The notes below the pieces were generated by a model, which saw nothing but the letters and a program-made list of their open reading frames with translations, searched no databases and was not told the DNA's origin. Positions 1 through 5,194 of a DNA stretch of 7,306 nt are shown in pieces. The stretch comes from an uncultured Oscillospiraceae bacterium. Its GTDB lineage: Bacteria > Bacillota > Clostridia > Oscillospirales > Acutalibacteraceae. The DNA lies in contig URJF01000070.1 of assembly GCA_900548085.1 (NCBI GenBank), forward strand, positions 1-7,306, read 5' to 3'. The position numbers and the translations under genes are program-made. How positions within the stretch are numbered: position 1 is the first letter of the stretch; each line of letters opens with the position of its first letter.

Positions 1-347
1 ATCTTAATACCGCCGTAGGGCATAAATGCTCTCTTAAGTGGTTTGTCTGTCTGGAGACCAACTACTGCTTCGAGGTCTTTGTCCTCTTCGCTGATGTAGC
101 CGGGATTGTGAGCAGTGATGCCTGATACGATATCGGTATCCATATCGAGAACGCCGCCCTTAGCTCTCTCCTCTTTTTGCAGACCCTGAAGAATGCCCCA
201 AAGTTTATCGGTAGCTTCTGTAGGACCAGCAAGGAAACTTTCGTCACCGTCGTATGGCTTATAGTTGTTCTGGATGAAGTCTCTTACATTAACTTCTTCT
301 TTCCAAAGGTTACCTTCAAAGCCATTCCATTGTTCAAAATTAACCAT
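1..347 (-). CDS. pflB: Pyruvate formate-lyase (formate C-acetyltransferase), N-terminal part
   Basis: PflB is the cytoplasmic glycyl-radical enzyme that converts pyruvate and CoA to acetyl-CoA and formate in anaerobic fermentation. Only the first 115 codons are inside the window; the gene runs off the left edge, so the catalytic cysteines and the C-terminal glycine-radical site cannot be checked. The visible part matches the family closely: VNVRDFIQNNYKPYDGDESFLAG near residues 20-42 (split here as VNVRDFIQNNY and GDESFLAG), TEATDKLWG at about 44-52, and VGLQTDKPLKRAFMPYGGIK at the end of the visible part. The ATG at 345-347 lies 7-8 nt after a strong AAGGAGGT (complement of about 354-362), which settles the start. 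It is preceded by a long untranslated leader and a promoter near 583-610. The activating enzyme pflA, often a neighbour, would lie outside the window. Identification is by remembered family sequence. Confidence 0.95.
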   Translation of the reverse strand, partial: MVNFEQWNGFEGNLWKEEVNVRDFIQNNYKPYDGDESFLAGPTEATDKLWGILQGLQKEERAKGGVLDMDTDIVSGITAHNPGYISEEDKDLEAVVGLQTDKPLKRAFMPYGGIK

Positions 348-582
348 TATCTTTACCTCCTTGAGTTTTGTCATATATAAGGGTAATTATTTTGACAAGG
401 TTGTTAGTAATAGTTCAATACTTACAGTCTGCGCAGTTATCCACAGACCTCTAATAATATACAACAAAATAATTTCAATTTCAACCCAAATATTATAAGT
501 ATTTCAGAAAATATACAAAAAAATTTTGGAAAATCAGCTTTAGTTGTTGTATTTATTACTATCTTGTATTGATTACAATTTC
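348..582 (-). promoter_or_regulatory. Long 5' leader of pflB, no gene seen
   Basis: If the promoter at 583-610 is used, pflB has an untranslated leader of about 230 nt. The stretch is strongly AT-rich and holds no convincing ORF on either strand. It contains a GC-richer island at 427-448 that can fold into a hairpin. Inside that island, on the plus strand, is a perfect DnaA-box-like nonamer, TTATCCACA (437-445). A second TATAAT-like element occurs on the minus strand near 492-497, but it lacks a convincing -35. I could not match the leader to any riboswitch class. The length itself suggests post-transcriptional control or additional promoters, which is inference. Confidence 0.4.
427..448 (-). 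other. Hairpin in the pflB leader
   Basis: Read on the minus strand, GUCUGUG (448-442) can pair with CGCAGAC (433-427). This gives seven base pairs, one of them G-U, around an eight-base loop. It is the only GC-rich block in an otherwise AT-rich leader. There is no T-run after it, so it is not a terminator. It could be a regulatory RNA fold or chance; the DnaA-box-like nonamer overlaps one arm and the loop. Confidence 0.35.
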
Positions 583-610
583 ATTATACACAATTTTTAC
601 CAAAAGTCAA
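583..610 (-). promoter_or_regulatory. Likely sigma-A promoter of pflB
   Basis: On the minus strand TTGACT (610-605) and TATAAT (588-583) are separated by 16 nt, a near-consensus housekeeping promoter. Transcription would start near 576 and read into pflB. It lies just beyond the terminator of the secreted-protein gene (623-651), where a new promoter is expected. No clear Rex or CcpA operator was seen by eye. Confidence 0.6.
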
Positions 611-622
611 TAGGAATATAAC

Positions 623-651
623 AAAAAAATCCCGCAATCGCAGGATTTTTT
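623..651 (-). terminator. Rho-independent terminator of the FnIII secreted-protein gene
   Basis: The minus strand reads AAAAAATCC, TGCG, a short loop, CGG, then GATTTTTTT. The ATCC/GGAT stem is extended by the A and T tracts, with one mismatched pair in the middle and a four-base loop. It ends with a run of T and starts about 25 nt after the stop codon at 676. The flanking A and T runs make it potentially bidirectional, but no plus-strand gene ends here. Confidence 0.75.
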
Positions 652-675
652 GTTGCATATATAATAGGTATACGC

Positions 676-1797
676 TTAGAATTTTTCGATAGAAACAATC
701 TTGCCGCTGAACTGCTCAAGATGGCCGTAGTCGCCTCGAACACCGTTGGGGATACTTCCCTTTTCTACATAGAACTCAACTATATCTTGGTTCTTTACGG
801 CGTATTGATGGTTTTTGTCGGTATGTCTGTTCGACTTTTGGTCGCACAAGATAACATTTATGCTTTTTCCGGTGGACAAAGTGATTCTGTACTTTGTGCC
901 GATAGCGGAACCGTAGTATGAGCCCAACGCTACACAGTAGCATCCGTCATACATTCTTATTCCTGTCTCCGGATCGGTATAACATTCTTTAGAATTAAGC
1001 AGTTTGTATTGCGGCGTTGTTTTAGCGGTAACTGCGGTGTAGTAAGCATACGTTTTTGTTTCGCCAGTTACTTTAGGCAAGCCCATATTCTTAGGCACTG
1101 CGGCTGACACAATGTCGCTGTTTTTGTGTTTGGTTACAGATTTACTTTTTTTGCTAACTGCTTTGGCTTTGTAATAGTAGGTCTCGGTTTCTTTTACCTT
1201 TTTGTCTGTAAAAGACGCCTCACCCTTTACCGAGCCGATTTTTTTCATAATCGCTTCGGTTTTGCCACGATAAATTTCTACCGTTACACCGTCGGATACA
1301 TTAGATACCGACAATTCTACCTGATTATACGATACATTCTTTACCTTCAACTGAGGCTTAAGGGACTTTGTTCTGAAACGAACGGCACCCAAAATTTCTT
1401 CTGTCTCAGGATTCTTTACACAAAAATGATAAATTGTGTCCGGTCTTAGTGAGCTCAGCTTAATCTCATTTTGTGTAACTGTGTCGTAGTCGTCATATGT
1501 CTTTGTCAACGGATTTAGCACACATACCTCATAGCTGAGGAAAACATTGCCGCCGTTCCACACAAGTTCTGCGCTTCTTTCGCCAATGTCCTTTGCTTTA
1601 ATGCTAAAATTGTTCTGCTTTTCATCTTCAAAAAGATCCAGAACATCAAAGTTACTCTTGTTACTAATGTCGCTGTTATTTCCGTCAACATCAACACTGT
1701 ACATTCTCATCTCGCCTGCGTAGACACTAACCGAAGTGCCGAGTGCAAACACAAGAGAAAGCACAAAAGAAATAATCTTTACTGTTAATCTACTAAT
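676..1797 (-). CDS. Secreted protein with two FnIII-like domains and an unrecognised C-terminal domain
   Basis: Function unknown; predicted to be exported. With the start chosen here the protein has about 373 residues. Residues 1-27 form a classic signal peptide: Arg and Lys in the n-region (ISRLTVK), a hydrophobic core, and a VSVYA cleavage motif. Residues about 62-145 and 148-235 look like fibronectin-III-like beta-sandwich domains, with motifs such as AELVWNG, LRPDTIYHF and TYYYKAKAVS. Residues about 250-373 form a separate domain containing CYC, GSYYGSAIGTKYRI, TGKSINVILCDQK and FSGKIVSIEKF. I have an impression of similar, unnamed domains in secreted clostridial proteins and phage-associated lysins, possibly a double-psi beta-barrel, but this is unproven. 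The first conventional start in frame is GTG at 1764, which would remove the charged n-region and lie about 40 nt from AAGGAG (1805-1810). ATT at 1797-1795 lies 7 nt after it and is preferred. No cell-wall sorting signal is present. It has its own promoter and terminator. Confidence 0.8.
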   Translation of the reverse strand: MSRLTVKIISFVLSLVFALGTSVSVYAGEMRMYSVDVDGNNSDISNKSNFDVLDLFEDEKQNNFSIKAKDIGERSAELVWNGGNVFLSYEVCVLNPLTKTYDDYDTVTQNEIKLSSLRPDTIYHFCVKNPETEEILGAVRFRTKSLKPQLKVKNVSYNQVELSVSNVSDGVTVEIYRGKTEAIMKKIGSVKGEASFTDKKVKETETYYYKAKAVSKKSKSVTKHKNSDIVSAAVPKNMGLPKVTGETKTYAYYTAVTAKTTPQYKLLNSKECYTDPETGIRMYDGCYCVALGSYYGSAIGTKYRITLSTGKSINVILCDQKSNRHTDKNHQYAVKNQDIVEFYVEKGSIPNGVRGDYGHLEQFSGKIVSIEKF

Positions 1798-1804
1798 AAT
1801 AACT

Positions 1805-1810
1805 CTCCTT
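1805..1810 (-). promoter_or_regulatory. Ribosome binding site that points to an ATT start
   Basis: AAGGAG on the minus strand is followed by AGTT, then ATT ATT AGT AGA in the reading frame of the secreted protein. No ATG, GTG or TTG lies in frame between the upstream TGA stop near 1850 and the GTG at 1764. The second ATT (1797-1795) sits at an ideal 7-nt spacing and the first (1800-1798) at 4 nt. Confidence 0.7.
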
Positions 1811-1836
1811 TTTGTAACTTTTTTGTAACCTTTAGT

Positions 1837-1865
1837 GTTATACCATAATCAAATCCATTTGTCAA
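1837..1865 (-). promoter_or_regulatory. Sigma-A promoter of the FnIII secreted-protein gene
   Basis: On the minus strand a perfect TTGACA (1865-1860) is followed after exactly 17 nt by TATAAC (1842-1837). The predicted start near 1830 gives a leader of about 30 nt that includes the AAGGAG ribosome binding site. This supports independent transcription of this gene after the terminator of its upstream neighbour. Confidence 0.75.
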
Positions 1866-1878
1866 ATCCGAGCCGTTT

Positions 1879-1898
1879 TAATAGACATAAGTCTATTA
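1879..1898. repeat. Perfect 8-bp inverted repeat upstream of the promoter
   Basis: TAATAGAC and GTCTATTA are perfect inverted repeats around a four-base ATAA centre. The repeat begins 13 bp upstream of the -35 box of the secreted-protein promoter (1837-1865). There is no T-run, and it is not the terminator of the upstream gene (that one is at 1928-1962). It is a candidate binding site for a dimeric regulator; no binding protein can be named. Confidence 0.4.
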
Positions 1899-1927
1899 TA
1901 TCCTCGATTTTTGGTTTACAATCACAT

Positions 1928-1962
1928 AAAAAACACAAAAAGGCAGCAATATGCCGCCTTTT
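1928..1962 (-). terminator. Rho-independent terminator of the 636-residue secreted-protein gene
   Basis: On the minus strand AAAAGGC (1962-1956) pairs with GCCTTTT (1944-1938). Inner GC pairs follow across one mismatch, with a small ATA-type loop. T-rich sequence follows the stem (CTTTTTGTGTTTTTT). It starts about 28 nt after the stop codon at 1990 and separates the two secreted-protein genes transcriptionally. Confidence 0.8.
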
Positions 1963-1989
1963 ATAATGTTATTGTTACAAAAAACAGTG

Positions 1990-3900
1990 TTACTTTTTAG
2001 TTACAACTGTTTTTGGGGTACTCCAGGAGGAGTGGACTTTGCACTTTTTACCGTTGAACTTTACGGTCTTATAGGTGCGTACACGGACAAAATACTTTTT
2101 CTTTCCGCTGAGCTTTGCTACAGACTGTGATGTGGCAGAATTTTTAGATACTTTCACCGTCTTAGCATTTTTAAAGCTCTTGGCGGTGCTGTACTGAATT
2201 TCATAGCCGGTCGTGTTCTTCTTCTGTGCTTTCCAATATACCTTAAATCTCTTTTTAGAAGCAGAAATCTTTTTGATACTTGTACCCTTAGGAACAATGT
2301 CAAAAGTTTTTGTGACCGTGCCGGAATAGTTACCCTTTAGCTTAATCTTGACCGCATAGCGACCAACATTTTTTCTGCCCGAAGAATAACTAACCGTGTA
2401 GTCCTTGCCCTTGCTTAACTTCTTACCCTTGCTGTCTTTTACAGTGACTGTTGGTTTCTTAGCTTTTCCGTCATATGTATATGTTTTATTAGAAATGCTT
2501 ATTTTTGAAGCTTTGTATATAGTTTTTTTAGATGCAACATTTTTACAAACCGAACACTTCTTTTCAATTTTACCATTCTTCTTAGAAGTAGCCGGAGTAA
2601 CAACGGATTTATATGTATGCTTACGATTTTTGTTCATCGTAATTGTTTTTGTATGCTTATTAATAGCGATTTCCATTTTGCCCGGTTTATTGTCATTGTA
2701 TCCAAACCGTATGTAAAAAGTTCGTCCGTCCTTGCAATTAAAATGGCAGTGGCTTACGAACTCTCCATTTGCGTACTCACCGGCACGAGAGTCAACCGAA
2801 CTATTCTTTATTGTGTATTTTGAGCTATCGCTAAGATTTAATCGAAATGTCACCTTGCTGTTATCTACCGTCTGCTTTTGAAGATTCTTAAAATAATTAT
2901 CATCAATTTTATTACTGTTAATTACATCAAAAGATTTGACTGTCACAGGTTTTTTCAGTTTAAATTCTACAGATTTACCACAAAATTGTGATTTTTGTGT
3001 ATTTTTTAATTTATCTTTATTTGCTCTGTAAGCAAATTTTCTAACTTTATTATCAGGAAAAATTGCCTTTAGACAATCATAACTCATATCGCCATCAATG
3101 TACTGTTTTCCATTATCATAATAAACAAAATCTTTGATTATTACTCCGTTTGTAAAATAATATTTCTTTCCTTTTGTCAGTTGGAAACTATAACCGCTAT
3201 TGTCATGGTCATATCCATCATCAATAACATCATTAAGTCTTTTAGATTTTACTAAGTTGTAATCAGAATCAAAAATCGCATTAGATCCAGAATAGTATGT
3301 TCCTGCTTTCGATGCAGTAAAGTAGTACAGTTTATTGACAATTTTATCATTTTCATCCCATTGATACAACGCATCCATTTTGTACTCATACTTATCATTA
3401 AATTTTGAAAAGTCCGTTACTTTATTCGCCTTGTCAATATATCTAACAGTAAAATCGCAATTTGCCTCTTTAATTCCTGTTGAAGAATCGCAGAGAAAAA
3501 CAGTCTCGTAATCAAAAGAACTGGATTTTATTGAAATCTTTTTCTGTTTAATAACCACTGCAGGCAAACTACAATTTCCAAATGCACCGTAACCGATTTT
3601 TGTTACACTTTTAGGAATGGTTACATCGGACAATTTTGAACAACCATAAAAAGCATGATCGCCTATACTTGTTATACCGTCTAATATTGCAACCGATTTA
3701 ATCTTAGATACCAAGGCATCAGGGGCATAGCATTCGCCTTTTCCTGATATTTTTAATAATCCTGTTGACGAATCGAAAGTATAAGTAGCATTATCGCCAC
3801 ACTCACCTTTAACAGTTTTTGCATAAGCAGAAAAATCAAGACCTGCGGTTAAACTTAAAAGCATAGTTAATGACATAAACAGACTAATAATCTTTTTCAT
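1990..3900 (-). CDS. Secreted modular protein with BspA-like repeats, an Ig-like module and a C-terminal FnIII-like domain
   Basis: Predicted exported 636-residue protein, probably surface-associated; exact role unknown. Residues 1-27 are a signal peptide (MKKIISLF, hydrophobic core, FSAYA cleavage motif). Residues about 65-125 carry a short run of BspA-type leucine-rich repeats (SIGDHAFYGCSKLSDVTIP, then KIGYGAFGNC). Residues about 155-425 match nothing I recognise; they are Tyr/Asp/Lys-rich and AT-rich at the DNA level. Residues 428-462 contain an HTYK...KKCSVCKNVASKKT segment, a recurrent spacer in clostridial surface proteins. Residues about 463-537 are a bacterial Ig-like module (TYTYDGKAKKPTVTVKD, GKDYTVSYS, NVGRYAVKIK, GNYSGT). 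Residues about 541-636 are FnIII-like (GYEIQYSTAKSF, KKYFVRVRTYK, SWSTPKTV). The end is Lys-rich, with no LPxTG anchor. ATG at 3898-3900 lies 9 nt after GAGGAG. Transcription probably starts near 4000 from the operator-overlapped promoter, passing through a 13-codon ORF first. Confidence 0.88.
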   Translation of the reverse strand: MKKIISLFMSLTMLLSLTAGLDFSAYAKTVKGECGDNATYTFDSSTGLLKISGKGECYAPDALVSKIKSVAILDGITSIGDHAFYGCSKLSDVTIPKSVTKIGYGAFGNCSLPAVVIKQKKISIKSSSFDYETVFLCDSSTGIKEANCDFTVRYIDKANKVTDFSKFNDKYEYKMDALYQWDENDKIVNKLYYFTASKAGTYYSGSNAIFDSDYNLVKSKRLNDVIDDGYDHDNSGYSFQLTKGKKYYFTNGVIIKDFVYYDNGKQYIDGDMSYDCLKAIFPDNKVRKFAYRANKDKLKNTQKSQFCGKSVEFKLKKPVTVKSFDVINSNKIDDNYFKNLQKQTVDNSKVTFRLNLSDSSKYTIKNSSVDSRAGEYANGEFVSHCHFNCKDGRTFYIRFGYNDNKPGKMEIAINKHTKTITMNKNRKHTYKSVVTPATSKKNGKIEKKCSVCKNVASKKTIYKASKISISNKTYTYDGKAKKPTVTVKDSKGKKLSKGKDYTVSYSSGRKNVGRYAVKIKLKGNYSGTVTKTFDIVPKGTSIKKISASKKRFKVYWKAQKKNTTGYEIQYSTAKSFKNAKTVKVSKNSATSQSVAKLSGKKKYFVRVRTYKTVKFNGKKCKVHSSWSTPKTVVTKK

Positions 3901-3935
3901 AATATCTCTCTCCTCTAATATTTTTATTTGTCGTG

Positions 3936-3977
3936 TTAAAATTTAAATCTACGGAAATGCCCTTCAAATTCGGACAT
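3936..3977 (-). CDS. 13-residue leader peptide ORF upstream of the BspA-like gene
   Basis: The ORF reads MSEFEGHFRRFKF and then TAA. Its ATG (3977-3975) lies 7 nt after GGGGG within AGGGGGTGGTC (3990-3980). That sequence is complementary to the 16S anti-Shine-Dalgarno sequence over about 11 bases if two G-U pairs are allowed, a stronger site than that of the downstream secreted protein. The start codon would be roughly 23 nt from the predicted transcription start, and the ORF ends 35 nt before the downstream ATG. The peptide is short, basic and Phe-rich, with no signal sequence. A leader peptide acting on downstream expression is one reading and a small functional peptide another. I do not recognise it, and translation is inferred from the ribosome binding site only. 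Confidence 0.5.
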   Translation of the reverse strand: MSEFEGHFRRFKF

Positions 3978-4006
3978 ATGACCACCCCCTAACAATCTAC
4001 ACAAAT

Positions 4007-4035
4007 ATTATAGAACAATTTGTTCTAATAGTCAA
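4007..4035 (-). promoter_or_regulatory. Sigma-A promoter for leader peptide and BspA-like protein, overlapped by an operator
   Basis: On the minus strand TTGACT (4035-4030) and a perfect TATAAT (4012-4007) are 17 nt apart. The spacer consists mostly of the palindrome at 4011-4027, which also touches the -10 box. A regulator bound there would block RNA polymerase, so repression is the likely mode. Transcription would begin near 4000. Confidence 0.75.
4011..4027. promoter_or_regulatory. Operator palindrome 1 in the minus-strand promoter
   Basis: TAGAACAATTTGTTCTA is a perfect 17-bp palindrome with a central T at 4019. It lies between the -35 and -10 boxes of the minus-strand promoter, overlapping the -10. 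It is nearly identical to palindrome 2, centred 25 bp away. The likely binding protein is the adjacent XRE regulator, by position; this is inference. Confidence 0.75.
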
Positions 4036-4060
4036 TAGAACAAATTGTTCTTAGTATAAT
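4032..4060 (+). promoter_or_regulatory. Promoter of the XRE regulator gene, overlapped by an operator
   Basis: A perfect TATAAT lies at 4055-4060 on the plus strand. At 17-nt spacing the -35 would be TCAATA (4032-4037), which is weak and overlaps the -35 of the opposite promoter. Transcription would begin near 4067, giving a leader of only about nine bases, with a poor GGTG (4067-4070) as ribosome binding site. A weak promoter and weak translation start fit low-level, self-limited production of a repressor. Confidence 0.55.
4037..4051. promoter_or_regulatory. Operator palindrome 2 in the plus-strand promoter
   Basis: AGAACAAATTGTTCT is a perfect 15-bp palindrome centred on A4044. It shares both half-sites, AGAACAA and TTGTTCT, with palindrome 1 and differs only in the central base and outermost flank. 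It occupies most of the spacer before the TATAAT of the XRE gene, suggesting autoregulation. Confidence 0.75.
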
Positions 4061-4075
4061 CATTATGGTGATTAT

Positions 4076-4279
4076 ATGAAATACAAAAGAATTAGAGATT
4101 TGCGTGAGGATGCGGACATTACGCAGACGGAATTGGGAAACATTTTGAATTTGCCGCAAAGGACATATGCATATTATGAGAGCGGGCAGCGAACGATTCC
4201 GCCGGAGATTTTGATAAAGCTTGCTGATTATTACGAGACAAGTGTAGATTATATTCTCGGCAGAGTTGACGAAAGATAA
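4076..4279 (+). CDS. Small XRE-family (HTH_3) transcriptional regulator
   Basis: A 67-residue cytoplasmic DNA-binding protein made almost entirely of a Cro/C1-type helix-turn-helix. The typical pattern is clear: IRDLREDADITQTELGNILN (residues 6-25), the turn and recognition helix around PQRTYAYYESGQR (27-39), IPPEILIKLADYY (41-53), and the family ending TSVDYILGRVDE (55-66). There is no peptidase, dimerisation or ligand-binding domain, so the effector, if any, is unknown. The gene is divergent from the secreted BspA-like protein and its leader ORF, and the two shared palindromes between them are the obvious candidate binding sites. It is followed by its own terminator and is convergent with sigG. 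Small XRE proteins also serve as phage or mobile-element repressors and antitoxins, but no toxin, integrase or phage gene lies in the window. Confidence 0.92.
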   Translation: MKYKRIRDLREDADITQTELGNILNLPQRTYAYYESGQRTIPPEILIKLADYYETSVDYILGRVDER

Positions 4280-4299
4280 TAAACGATACAGCTATGCAG

Positions 4300-4328
4300 C
4301 GGCGGCAGATTACCGCCGTTTTATTTTT
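4300..4328 (+). terminator. Rho-independent terminator of the XRE gene
   Basis: CGGCGG (4300-4305) pairs perfectly with CCGCCG (4313-4318) around a seven-base loop, followed by TTTTATTTTT. It begins about 20 nt after the stop codon of the regulator. There is no T-run on the other side, so it would not terminate sigG transcription coming from the right. Confidence 0.85.
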
Positions 4329-4372
4329 GGAATGAATAAAAGTTTAGCAATTTAACTTATGAAAAAGTTAGG

Positions 4373-4388
4373 AGATATTTTTATATCT
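4373..4388 (-). terminator. Weak candidate terminator after sigG
   Basis: AGATAT, TTTT, ATATCT form a perfect six-base-pair but mostly A-T stem just after the sigG stop codon. On the minus strand it is followed, after CCTAAC, by five Ts. The stem is weak, and a better terminator for sigG was not found before the XRE terminator on the opposite strand. Confidence 0.25.
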
Positions 4389-4391
4389 TAG

Positions 4392-5162
4392 TTAATCACC
4401 TTTGATATGCTTTAGGGCATTTTTTTCGAGGCGAGATACTTGTGCCTGAGAAATGCCGATTTCGGCGGCGGTTTCCATTTGGGTTTTGCCCTGCATAAAG
4501 CGCATATACAGTATGCGGTGTTCTCGTTTGTCGAGATGAGAGAGGCGGTCTTTTATCATAATTTCGTCTATCCAGTCGGCATCGGTACTGTTGTCACCGA
4601 CTTGGTCCATAACATAGATAGTATCGCCGCCGTCGTTATACACAGGCTCATAGAGTGACACAGGGTCAACTATAGCTTCTAAGGCGAGGACGACATCGGA
4701 TTTTTTCATATCAAGCTCAGCTGCTATTTGTTCGACGGTAGGTTCTCTCCCCTGCTCATTAGTCAGGCGCTCCTTGACCTGCATTGCTTTGTAGGCGGTA
4801 TCTTTCATAGAGCGGCTGACACGGATGGGCGAATCGTCTCGAAGATAACGGCGAATTTCGCCTATTATCATCGGAACGGCATAGGTACTGAAACGGACAT
4901 TAAGCTCAAGGTTAAAATTGTCGATAGCTTTTATTAAGCCGATAACTCCTACCTGGAACAAATCGTCCATATTTTCTCCACGATTGCTGAAACGCTGAAC
5001 AACCGACAGAACAAGGCGGAGATTTCCGTTAATCAAAGCATCACGAGCCGACTTGTCGCCGGACTGAGATTTTTTAAGCAACTCCATCTTTTCGGACTCG
5101 GGCATAACTTTTAGACGGCTTGTGTTTATTCCGCAAATTTCTACCTTATTATACTGCTGCAC
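4392..5162 (-). CDS. sigG: RNA polymerase sporulation sigma factor SigG
   Basis: SigG (sigma-70 family) directs late forespore gene expression during endospore formation. The 256-residue product matches the usual length of about 260 and contains the SigG signature near its start, NKVEICGINTSRL. Region 2 follows (NGNLRLVLSVVQRF, DDLFQVGVIGLIKAIDNF, FSTYAVPMIIGEIRRYLRDD; about residues 45-110). Region 3 (about 115-180) includes DPVSLYEPVYNDGGD and IYVMDQ. The region 4 helix-turn-helix is at about residues 225-247 (GKTQMETAAEIGISQAQVSR). An ATG at 5171 would extend the protein by three residues, but the AAGG of the ribosome binding site directly abuts it; GTG at 5162-5160 is 9 nt downstream of AAGG and gives a beginning close to the Bacillus protein, so GTG is preferred. 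The usual spoIIGA-sigE neighbours are not adjacent: upstream is the uracil operon with its terminator. A forespore SigF-type promoter is expected upstream but I could not identify one. Confidence 0.95.
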   Translation of the reverse strand: MQQYNKVEICGINTSRLKVMPESEKMELLKKSQSGDKSARDALINGNLRLVLSVVQRFSNRGENMDDLFQVGVIGLIKAIDNFNLELNVRFSTYAVPMIIGEIRRYLRDDSPIRVSRSMKDTAYKAMQVKERLTNEQGREPTVEQIAAELDMKKSDVVLALEAIVDPVSLYEPVYNDGGDTIYVMDQVGDNSTDADWIDEIMIKDRLSHLDKREHRILYMRFMQGKTQMETAAEIGISQAQVSRLEKNALKHIKGD

Positions 5163-5194
5163 ATAAATCATCCTTCAATTTTTTATGTACAACG

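Noticed and set aside
392..420. Plus-strand TTGACA near 392 as a promoter
   Set aside because: No acceptable -10 follows at 16-18 nt, and there is no plus-strand gene downstream before the antisense coding region.
676..1764. GTG at 1764 as the start of the FnIII protein
   Set aside because: It is too far from the only ribosome binding site and cuts off the charged n-region of the signal peptide; kept only as the fallback start.
2405..2823. Plus-strand ORFs of 103 and 68 codons
   Set aside because: They lie antisense inside the secreted-protein gene, lack ribosome binding sites and have no recognisable protein features; they are shadows of the Lys-rich coding strand.
4011..4051. LexA (SOS) boxes
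   Set aside because: The GAAC...GTTC arms recall the Gram-positive SOS box, but that box has four bases between GAAC and GTTC and here there are five in both copies. No SOS gene is adjacent.
4076..4279. Antitoxin or prophage repressor module
   Set aside because: No toxin ORF overlaps or follows the XRE gene, and no integrase, phage or attachment-site sequence is seen. It ends in a terminator next to sigG. The 13-residue peptide could be a toxin, but nothing supports that.
5163..5194. CATAAAA as a SigF/SigG -10 element for sigG
   Set aside because: Only a partial match, and no matching -35 at the right distance outside the terminator stem; not strong enough to annotate.
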